A stretch of DNA of 64,000 nt from Cryptomeria japonica. Taxonomy: Eukaryota; Streptophyta; Pinopsida; Cupressales; Cupressaceae. Location of the stretch: positions 102,347,897 to 102,411,896 of the forward strand of contig NC_081407.1 of the NCBI RefSeq assembly GCF_030272615.1. The letters are read 5' to 3'. The notes below the pieces were generated by a model. It saw nothing but the letters and a program-made list of their open reading frames with translations, ran no database searches and was not told where the DNA came from. The position numbers and the translations under genes were made by a program. Below are positions 46,885 to 56,404 of this stretch, in pieces (position 1 is the stretch's first letter; each line of letters opens with the position of its first letter).

Positions 46885-47130
46885 GTGCTACTATGTGTGA
46901 GAATAGAAGCACTATTTAACACAAAAGCACAACAGCAAGTACAAAAGCACTGAACTAAATTATTACACAGAGAGCCAAAAGCGCTAATATTGGAACAAAA
47001 GCGCTACTTAAGGATCAATAGCGCTATACTATAAACAAAAGTGCTAATTTTGGGAAAATAGTTCTATTGGGAAAACAATAGTGCTAAAAGACCAAATTGC
47101 GATAGCGCTAAAGTGTGAACAAAAGCACTG
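46885..47130. repeat. Element C phased 20-bp array, PBS-proximal
   Basis: Cores GCGCTA or GTGCTA start at 46981, 47001, 47021, 47041, 47061 and 47081, exactly 20 bp apart, with variants at 46885, 46909, 46927, 46947, 47105 and 47125. The conserved part is A(A/T)(A/T)AGYGCTA; the other ten or so bases vary. It ends about 65 bp from the PBS. Confidence 0.85.
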
Positions 47131-47196
47131 AAGCCTGACCTGTGTGTCAATTAAAACAGTCAAAAAAATTAGTAGTTTAAGAAGGTTACTCTTCGA

Positions 47197-47214
47197 TTCA
47201 CGTCAGGTTCACCA
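47197..47214 (-). promoter_or_regulatory. Element C primer-binding site
   Basis: Minus-strand TGGTGAACCTGACGTGAA two bases inside the LTR. Its complement reads like a tRNA 3' end, with a TTCGATTC T-loop and CCA. I cannot name the tRNA. Confidence 0.7.
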
Positions 47215-47216
47215 AA

Positions 47217-48677
47217 TGATGCTTTGCAAAAAGGAATGATATTTAGGATAAACAAACACAAAACAAGAAACAAGAAACCAATTGTTAGATGTTAGTGTTA
47301 GAAATCACAAATTAAAAACTATCCTAAACAGGCATACCAAGAGAGACACTATAAGCAAAATAGAGCATTTAACTAAGATAACAAATGCAACAAGGCATTT
47401 CCAAATGCCTTCCACCATGCTTGTAGCTCCTCCTCCCTTGTTCCTCTCCTCTCCAAGTTCCCAAATGAGTGTAGCTCTCAGTAGCTTTCTGCACTCTTTT
47501 TTTGGATGTCTTATGGAGATTCAAGATTGTGATATGATTGTGAAAGTATGCAAATGTAAACAAACTAAAAATGAGATTATTATCTAATCTAGTGTAGATT
47601 TTAGTCCAAAAGAGTAAATGTAAATGCTTATGCTAAATGCTCTCTAAAATTCACTATAAGGTAGATGCATACAAGTTTTCAGGATCTGGATTATGAAGAA
47701 ATGGGAGCTATTTATAGGAAACATGAAGCAATGGATGGTTGAGATTGAGTAATCTCAACAAGGGTTGAGATTGAAGGGTTTATGATCCATGTGAGGACTC
47801 TCAACCCAATCCTAGGATGACAAGTATCAACATGAGAGGGGTTGAGGGGAGAGGGAAGAAGCATTAAATGCTTGACATGACTTGAGGGTTAACTTGGGAG
47901 GTAAGGTTAATGTTGAGTTGAGTGAATAAAATCATTATCCAAAGAATAATGCTTTTATTCAATGGATAAAATTTTGTGCAAGAGTTAGTGAGGATAACCA
48001 TGGTCAAAGAAATAAATGCTTGAGAAGACACATGGGTCACATGAGGGTTGAGTTAGGGGTCAAAGTCCCTAACCATGGGTGCAAGTGGATTTAGCCATAA
48101 ATGGTTATGTAAGAGCCATTAGTGGTTTAGAAGACTTTAGAGGTTAGCTTGTTGAACACATAAAGCATTAAATGTTTTTCAAAGACATTGGAGTCTTTGA
48201 GAAGTGACTTCAAGTTTCTTAGGAATGTGACAATAATTAGGGGATGGATTAGGCTAATTAGGAAGGGGTTAGAAGAATCTAGAAGGGGATTAGGATTGCA
48301 AGTGAGTTTGATGGGTGAGGGAAAATAGGATTTTTATTAAAATAAAATTCATTTATTTCAACAAATAGGTGCAAGTTGCATTTTTAGGAGAATGCGAGTG
48401 GGGGGAGGGATTTAATGATTTAAATAAATGTTTTATTTAATTTATTTAAAAGAGGAAAGGGGGTTAAATTAAATAAATAGGATTTATTCATTTAATTGAT
48501 TGTGAATTTGGTTTAATGAATTAATTAAAATAAATTGAATAATTTATTTAATTAATAGGAGCATGTTTGAAGATGAATTAATTAAATGTTAATTTAATTA
48601 ACTGATGGTAGTGGGTTTTTAATCAAATAAATAGCAAATATTCATTTAATTAAACTGGACAGATTTATGTGACTACA
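47217..48677 (-). repeat. Element C 5' LTR
   Basis: 1461 bp. Same ends as the 3' LTR, with about 73 bp extra at about 48018-48089. TATA box near 47707-47717. Confidence 0.92.
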
Positions 48678-48682
48678 CAATG
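48678..48682. repeat. Element C target-site duplication, right
   Basis: CAATG, matching 30217-30221. Confidence 0.9.
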
Positions 48683-50460
48683 CCATTATGAATATATGAG
48701 TAATACAGTACATAGAATCATCTATAAATCTTCTCAAACAATGGTGAGAAATAGAATCCACATCCATGCACACAACTCCAATGAAGAATATCCCAATGGA
48801 AGAAGGCATCAAACCACCTGACCATGTGGAACCAAATAGGAACCACCCCCCATGCTAGGAGATGACATGGGGTTCCAACACTCACTCAAGACCTAGGTTG
48901 ACACCTAAAAACTATGGGACTCAATATAACACATAATGAAATCAACACAACAATAATCACATGACAATACTAGGCTAAAATCAACAATAACTCTTCTAGA
49001 GGCATACAATAAATCATGGCATATGGACATGGTCACATGTAGGAATGGAGTGTCATCACATGTTGTCCTCATATAGAAGGGAATATGGCCATCCTTACTA
49101 GTCACACTCCTACGTGCTAGCCTCACAAAGAAGGTAAATGTGCACCCATAATAGACATGTATGCTATTGTCACAAAGAAGAGCAATCCATACCCCTAATT
49201 GTCATACAAGCTACCCTCACAAAAGAAGGGTGAAAACAATCCCTTAACAGACATGTGGAGCCATCTCAACATATGTGAGTGCAAGGGAGATTTGATTGCC
49301 ATCTCATATGGCCCAACCAAATAGAATTATCTTATTAGGTGAAACCCAAACCCAATAAATTATTAAATGTTATCATTGAATTACAAAAAGTAAAACTCCC
49401 ATTGTGCCTTGGTAATCTAGGTGCCAAGCAACCTAACTCATGTGACCCCGGTCATCACAAGGAAGCCCAATCCCCCTAATCACATTACAATCCATAGGCT
49501 AACACATAAAATGACATCACAACACATAAATAATGCTCACAAAAGACTTTCAAGAACACATAACATCACTGAGAATGTAGTACCCCTTCTCAATCATACC
49601 CTTTTTGGACTTATGTTTGACTTCAGTAGACTGTTCAGTGGATACATTATTGTTGTATATTGATTCAGACTTTATGTGATGTCATTTCATGCTTTAACTA
49701 GATATGTAGTGTATGCTTTCATGTAGTATTTCATTACTTATGTTAAATGAGATTTTTAGGGATTAGTGACATGGACTGCCATTTACTTTATATGTACGAT
49801 GCGTTATTTATATGTTTCGTGTTTGCAAGTCTATGGGATGCGAGAGGATGATTTTCCTTCACTCACTCTGGTGAGACAGGGAATGCCACGATTCTCCTTC
49901 ATGGGTGTGCGTGTCATGTCTGGTTATATATTTGTATATATGCATGTGTGGTTCTTTGATGCAGGACATTGTAGGTACAAGTACCAAGTAGGTATGGGGT
50001 ATCGTCTCCACCTAGTTTCACAGGTCTGAGCATGCCTTATTTTTTCTATGGGAGTGGAGGAGATAGTTGTTGGACCCTAACTTGACCCACAGTTACACTC
50101 ATGTGAGTGTTGTTAGTTGCTTGTCTTTCCCATTTGACCGGTATGCGAGTCAGAGTGCTTTGGTATTGTCATTTTGCGAGTCGTCGTTTGATCATTCCTA
50201 GTTTTGCATGCTTCTGATTATTTGAATAGTTATTTAATTGAGTGAATGATGTTATTGTGTTGGTGTAAATAGTTAATTATTATGCTCTTAAGTTATCGAT
50301 TTAATTAAATAAATGAGTTGCTAGAATTAAATCGTTACATTTGCTTATTTTATTGTGTTATTATTGTAGCACAATATTGGAAAAAGAAATGAGTAAATTC
50401 CTTACCATTTAAATTTTAAATGCTTATGTTGAAATAAAGTATCATGGGTAATAGAAAATA
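48683..50460 (+). repeat. LTR-like sequence F, continuation
   Basis: Continues 29543-30221 after removal of element C. A stretch near 48820-48880 (GACCATGTGGAACC, then CATGCTAGGAGAT) reappears in reverse orientation near 53230-53280. Another at about 49960-50030 (GATGCAGGACATTGTAGG, then AGGTCTGAGCATGCC) reappears reversed near 56000-56060. A possible second LTR start TGTAGTACCCC is at 49575. No coding frame is supported. Confidence 0.4.
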
Positions 50461-50740
50461 AATATGATTCTGAAAGTATGCAAATGTAAACAAACTAAAA
50501 ATGAGATTATTATCTAGTCTAGTGTAGATTTTAGTTCAAAAGAGTAAATGTAAATGCTTATTCTAAATGCTCTCTAAAATTCACTATAAGGTAGATGCAT
50601 ACAAGTTTTTAGGATCTGGATTATGAAGAAATGGGCTTTGTTTATAGGAAAAATGAAGCAATGTGATATGATTGTGAAAGTAGAAAATAAATCTACACTA
50701 GACTAGATAATAATCTCATTTTTAGTTTGTTTACATTTGA
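50461..50740. repeat. Stray element C LTR fragment with a 51-bp inverted repeat
   Basis: 50463-50663 matches the element C LTR around its TATA box. It is followed by a second short direct piece (GATATGATTGTGAAAGTA). Then 50689-50739 is the exact reverse complement of 50481-50531 (51 of 51 bases). Confidence 0.85.
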
Positions 50741-51644
50741 AAATTCCTTACCTTTTCCTTTTTACCTTTTTATTAGTTTTAGATTTTATTTTGTTGAAAA
50801 GAATTGTTTATGGAAAAAGGTAAATTTGATTTCTTTGACTTTTTTAAAATAATTTATTCTGATTGGTGGAGAAAACTTTTCAACCTAAAAGTTTAGGTTG
50901 AAAATATATTTTCCCATATATTCCTAGGAGTTCACGGGAAGAAGGGAGGCATATTTTTTAATGCAAAATTTGGAAAAACCATTTGGAAGGAGTTTGGATT
51001 GGGAATTGTTTGCAAGGTTGAAGTTCTTCCACAAATTTACTTCCTGGATCGCTTTGCAAGTTGGATAGTTTCTTCTTGTTTTGCAATTAAAATTTTTGAA
51101 TGTTTGAGTTTTCTTCCTGTGTGTTTGAAAAATTGTAAAATCTCTTTGAAGATTCTTGTTGAATGTTGGAATTAAAAGGAAGAGTAGTTGTTGTTGTATT
51201 TTGTTGAATTCAAATCAAATATGTGTATGTTGAAAGGAAATGGTTCAATTTTCTATTTGTTGTTTGTTATTGTTCTTGCAAAATCTAGTTCTTGGTTTAG
51301 TTTCTCTATTTTGTGTAGAAAAGAATAGATTTAGTTTTATGTGTCATTACTAGTTTCTATTTGACCAAGATTTGGGGTTTATGTTGGCAAAAATTTATTT
51401 ATTTGCCTCTTGCATGATGCGAGGATTCTCCCTGTGTGAGAAGAATGTAAAAATTAATTAAATCTCTTCTTTCTCTTTAAAATTCTTTTATGTTTCCCCA
51501 AGATTTTCATATATTTGGGCCTTTGTGTGTATTTGGTTTTCAAAATCTCCTTATTAAAATTATATCATTTCAAAATTGAAATTTTGTTCTCTGGTTCTTT
51601 TTACTAGTAAATGTACAGGGAATGATTCAATTTTAAATTAAATT

Positions 51645-51645
<1 letters not shown>
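50741..51645. other. AT-rich LTR-derived sequence, no gene seen
   Basis: No supported coding frame. An AAGAA followed by TGTAAAAATT at 51441-51446 could be the left border of a reversed solo LTR ending at 53850. Confidence 0.35.

Positions 51646-51692
<47 letters not shown>
51646..51692. repeat. (TA)n microsatellite
   Basis: Uninterrupted alternating TA, more than 20 dinucleotides. A short CA/TA run lies at about 52190-52208. Confidence 0.95.
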
Positions 51693-51697
<5 letters not shown>

Positions 51698-51760
51698 TAA
51701 ACCATGCCCATGTGGCGGGCTAATCCCACCACGTGGGACAATAATGGCTTGCTACTATGG

Positions 51761-52040
51761 ATAGCAGCACTACCAGTCGATAATGACTGCTATGCGAGGT
51801 AGCAGCACTACCGGTCGGTGGGACTGCTATCAGATGGTAGCAACACTACTGGTCGGTAGGACTACTACCGGGTGGTAGCAGCACTACCGGTTAGTAGTGA
51901 CTGCTACACGAGGTAGCAGCACTATCGGTCGGTAGGATTGCTACCGGATGGTAGAAACACTACCAGTCGGTAGGACTACTACTGGGCAATAGCAACACTA
52001 CTGGCGGTAGTGCTTGCTAGTGTCTGTGGCCTTCCAATAG
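51761..52040. repeat. 38-bp hairpin minisatellite with trimeric order
   Basis: Six to seven units of 38-39 bp built on GTAGCAGCACTACCGGTCGG and a second half containing GACTGCTACC. Each unit is self-complementary: GGTAGCAG pairs with CTGCTACC, and inside it CTACCG pairs with CGGTAG. Units 1 and 4, 2 and 5, 3 and 6 resemble each other most (for example the GACTGCTA ending CGAG), giving a 114-115 bp higher-order period. Confidence 0.85.
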
Positions 52041-53850
52041 CAGAACTACCCAGGGGTAGGGCTTTGCCCACCGCCATGCTTTATTCCTTCGCAGTATGTA
52101 AAACGTGATCGCTATTGCATTAAAATGCGATGAAAATTTATATGTTAGTTTAAAATTTTAGTTTATTAAAGTTAATTGTTAATATTTACACACACACACA
52201 TATATATAGATTTATTTTTATTTGCTTGTAAATCAGGGTTTGGTTATTAAATCAAATTGATAAATTGAGATTTAATTTTGGAAATGGATAATGTGTTTTA
52301 ATATAATTCATATTTTATTTGGTTAATTATTTAATATGGATTGTATTACTTTGTTGGAATATTGAATTAGAAATTATATAGAATTGAATGACGTTTTGAA
52401 TGAGGCATTAAATGTAGGGTGTTTTTATTTAATTTTCAATCAATAAAATTGCAAGCGTTTATGATGCTGATTTTCTCAAAGATTGTCTGAGTGCATACTT
52501 AGTGAAATTAGCTTTTCTTGCAAAGATTTTTATTGGTGGTTATTTTTCATCTATGATTCAGTCGTCATGTTGTGGTGTATTTGGTATCCTTTGACCAAGT
52601 GATGTATGATGACCTCGTTGTCTTAACCATGTAGTGTTTTCCTTATGGTTAACCAAGAGTTAGTACGTCTTTGTTTTGGCCACTTGTATTTGGATAGTGG
52701 TGTTATGGTTGTCTTCTTCGCCATAGGGTCCTCGTAGAGTGACCATGTTTTTTTAGTGTCCTATGAGAGAGTGGCTTTTGAGTGCGGGCCACGCCCAAAG
52801 TGGATGGTAGGATAACCCCTCGAAAGTCAGTTAATAAGTGATAACCTAATAATTGATTAGGGGGTGGGTAGTTTATAACATTATATAAGATATTGTACCT
52901 CGTGCATGGTTGAGTTCTCATATAGGCTCAAGATGTAATGGGAAGACCTGGAATGGCAAACCGACCACCTTGTCTTCATGAAGGGTTGGTAGGGTTTGCA
53001 TGAGAATAAGATGGAGCCAAAGGTTCGAGAAAGGTTACCAAGATAATCCAAGATGGGGGTCGGGACCTATGGAGGCCTACCTAGGATAACCATCTTAAGC
53101 TATGCGATGACACTCTCTCTTTAGGATCACTTGAGTATTTTGATGTTGAGTCACCTAGTTTATTGTGGAGTCATTTTATTCAGTCATTCATGTCTTTCTT
53201 ATGCTTTCTTGAGGGTCCTTTGATATCTCCTAGCATACTGGGGTGATTCCATTTTGGGGTCACATGGTCGAGTGTTAGTGCCACTTCCCATCAGATGTTC
53301 TTGTTCATACCTTCATGCGAGGATTGGCTTCGTAGGTGTTCTTGTGGTTTGTGACTCATGCCCTATCTCATGTTGGAGATTATTGTTCTTTGGTGACCTA
53401 TGTGGTCAATTGTATCATGAATTTATGTAACCTTGTATTTGGTGAAGATGTAAACTTTATGTGTATTATTGGAAGCCATGTATTTGATGGTCAATGTAAT
53501 CCTAGTTTTGGATGTTATTTATCAACTATCTTTATGATTTGTGTAAATGCTTAATTTAAGAGAAAATTATATTGTTACTCTTTCAATATTTAAATGGTGT
53601 AATCTATTATTGTATATGGTTTATTATGTTCATTGAGTAATGATGGATAATTGGATTAATCGTAAGTGTGGAATTTAACTTTTAGTTTAATTCTTTGTTG
53701 GTAACCCTTTAGGAATTCTAGTGTTGTCTTCTACTTATGTTATTTTGTGCAATGTAGTAATTAATGCACTTAATGTGATTTATACTTTTAATTTTTTTAT
53801 TTCACCGTTAGTTGTTGTTTTTCCTTTAGGGTTCCTGGCGGGGCATTACA
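52041..53850 (-). repeat. Reversed LTR of family F, right terminus
   Basis: On the minus strand it begins at 53850 with TGTAATGCCCCGCCAGGAAC, similar to the start of 29543 but in opposite orientation. Shared stretches with F continue for over 500 bases. If the left border is 51446, flanks 51441-51445 and 53851-53855 are both AAGAA, as expected of a solo LTR, but a chance match cannot be excluded. Confidence 0.45.
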
Positions 53851-54250
53851 AAGAACATATTGCACATAGAGCATACATATGAGCCATTACAAGCATAGGG
53901 CCGTCACCAATGCCTCATAGGCATAATACCAATGCAATAAAATGAAACATAAGAAATCATAAACTACTACAAATACTCAACAATGAGGTACAAAACATCC
54001 CACAGAAACAATTGTCAAACAACAAGGCAAGAACCTCTTGTTGGAGCGACTTTTGCATAAGGAAACTCCTCAACGGTAGGGCATGATCCCACTTACTAGA
54101 GCACAAAATACATCATGAGACATCATAGAACATCATGAATCAATTGAGATTTCTCAACACGGACTTCACATGCCTTTGGGAACATCACACAATCCAAACT
54201 AGGACTTTACAACACTAAAATTGACCTTTCTGGGCCTCCCAAACCAGTTC
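53851..54250. other. No gene seen
   Basis: AC-rich plus strand, perhaps leader or LTR of a decayed element; nothing supportable. Confidence 0.4.
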
Positions 54251-54252
54251 AG

Positions 54253-54560
54253 CTCTCTTGGTATGCAGGTTAGTGCCCCTGGTATGTAGAGTAGCATTTT
54301 GGGAACATTTCATAGTGTAATAGGATGATTGCACAATGTTTCTGGTCCATTGGTCAACATTTTGGGCTTCTAGGTCATCTTTCTCAGTTTGTGGGTTAGC
54401 TCTCTTGGTCAGTTTGTCAAATCTTTGGGTCTGAACTATGGTGTTCTTGGTATGCATAGTGGTGTTCTTGGTATGCATAGTTGTGTTCTTGGTTGATAGG
54501 GTAGCATTCCTGGTTGATATGGTGGCATTTCTGGTAGTTTTGGTGGTGTTTTCAATTCAG
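54253..54560. repeat. Phased 21-bp array of a fourth element
   Basis: Cores of the type TTCTTGGT (variants CCCCTGGT, TTTGGGTC, TTCCTGGT) recur at 54253, 54274, 54295, then 54339, 54360, 54381, 54402, 54423, 54444, 54465, 54486, 54507, 54528 and 54549. Spacing is 21 bp with one slip. Two neighbouring units near 54444-54485 are almost identical. The architecture equals that of the leader arrays in A and C, with another core. Confidence 0.75.
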
Positions 54561-56404
54561 TAAGCAATATCTCAAGTTTGAAGGTTCCTAAAGGTAAGGT
54601 AACTGCCCAGATTGACTGAGGAGACAAAAATGACCTCAAGAGAATTAAAAGGTGGTTGGTTGGAAATAAAAAACAATATAGGAATGAAGAATGCACAAAT
54701 TGTAACACACAAGAATGAGTTTGCAACTCATTGTACAGTCCTAATGGCTAAATCTACATTTTGGGAGTCTAAGTGCATGGGAGATAGTTCCAAATCTCCA
54801 TAGGCCAAACAGACTTAACAAATAAAACTCCATAAAATAAAACACACTTTAAACATGACAAAAATATATTAAAACATGTCATAGACAGTCACAGGGATCT
54901 TCATGAGCTCTACATAGTCACAAAAAGACTCAAAACATAGAAAAACAACCCCTATTACAACCCAGAGTTCACAAGGAGTATAATACCCAAATAAACATTT
55001 AAATACCAATAAGAACATTCTAGCAACACATAGAAAATGTATATACATATATGCATTTATCCACTATTCACTACACAAACAAATCAAATCAAGAATCTCA
55101 CTCAAACATAACGAGCCAATCTGCAATCCCCCCCCCACCCATTCATTCATTTTGATTCCAAAGGATTTAAACTATAATGTCTTTATTTTCCCCATCCATT
55201 CAACAATCACAAATAAATCATTTTCACAGGAAGACACAGAGAAGACCTGAATTTCAAAAAAAAAAACTAAAAATGGAAGAAGAACTCCAACCTAGAGATC
55301 GCAAATCCAAGGATGAAAACTGAAGAAGAGCTTCCACAATCCAAGCTTCCAAAATCTAAATGCAAACCAAGATCCAAGTCAAAATCCCAAAAGCTTCAAT
55401 CAAAATCCTATCGGCTGGTAACCCGACAACCATCCATAAATTTGAAATAAATAGAAAATGTACGACAAATTATGCAAAAATCCTAGCCAATCAAAATAAT
55501 CTAAAAATCAATATTTCTTACCTATCGTGTATAGTTCCAAGATAAGAATATTTTATTTATTTCTTACTTATTATTCCAAATTCATCCAATCAATTAGGAG
55601 GGTAGGTAAGATTAACTTTATTTTATTTTTACACCTCCCATGCATAGTAAAAGCAATATAATAATATTATTACTTTTAATCAATTAACAATAAATAAAAT
55701 CAAAAGGATAAAATTAATTAAATCCAAAATAAAACCAATTAATTAATAAATTCAATAATAATAAATCAAATATCCATATCCATTAATTAATTGATTAATT
55801 ATAACTTTAATAACTATTACTCAACATTAATTAATTAATTAAATAATCATTATCCAACCATAGGATAATTAATCCAATCCATGATAAATCATGCACACAC
55901 ATAACCAACCATACATAGATAGAACGAGATACCGACTCAAGACTGGACAACACTTACACCTAACAAGACTGACAAGGTGAGCATAATTGCCATTGGGATT
56001 AGGACACGCTCAGACCTATGAGACCAGGTGGGGTTGATGTCTGGTACCTACAATCCTGCATCCACAGATAAACAAAAAAGAACATATATACAATATCATA
56101 GTAACATGCAAGTGAAAGAGAATCACAACACCTTACCATGCTCATGATGAGTGAGAAGGCATCATCCCTTTCATGAAGATAGTCACCCAATACAAACACA
56201 TCTTATAAAATCATCATCATGAAGTAGGGTTAGTATCATCATATATCATGAAATTATATAAATCACATAAAAATCTTGAATACATATGAGTCCATTAAGA
56301 ATTAAAGCATCATATATCATTTGTCCATATAGCATCATAAATGTCTACTGCATAGGAATAAATCCATAATCACCATCAAAATATCATCATAAGTCTAGAT
56401 AAGT
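54561..56404 (-). repeat. Decayed LTR-like sequence, minus strand
   Basis: TTAATTAA-rich DNA. On the minus strand GTGGATGCAGGATTGTAGG and AGGTCTGAGCGTG (56000-56070) match the plus-strand sequence near 49960-50030. No coding frame. It ends where the LINE frame resumes near 56405. Confidence 0.4.

Larger units (their letters stand above)
30222..48677 (-). mobile_element. Element C: complete Tat-type Ty3/gypsy element with antisense plant-mobile-domain gene
   Basis: 18456 bp bounded by LTRs (30222-31609 and 47217-48677) and a perfect 5-bp duplication CAATG. Minus-strand order is LTR, PBS, phased array, conserved leader block, small ORF, gag, protease, G-patch, linker, RT, RNase H, second RNase H, integrase, long untranslated region, antisense gene, phased array, polypurine tract, LTR. 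The second RNase H and the antisense extra ORF are hallmarks of the Tat lineage. LTR identity is about 95 % over the first 200 bases I compared. Coding regions carry many stops and at least two frameshifts, so it is inactive. Confidence 0.95.

Noticed and set aside
46981-47130. CRISPR-like look of the phased arrays (constant core, variable spacers).
   Set aside because: Core is only 6-9 bp and degenerate, the setting is a plant LTR element and no cas-like gene exists. Kept as a leader array, not a CRISPR.
47185-47214. tRNA gene suggested by a T-arm-like sequence ending in CCA.
   Set aside because: Only the 3' part is present and it sits at the PBS position next to the LTR; it is the tRNA-complementary site.
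54215-54478. Minus-strand ORF with MHTKNT repeats as a gene.
   Set aside because: It is the 21-bp array read in frame; no other support.
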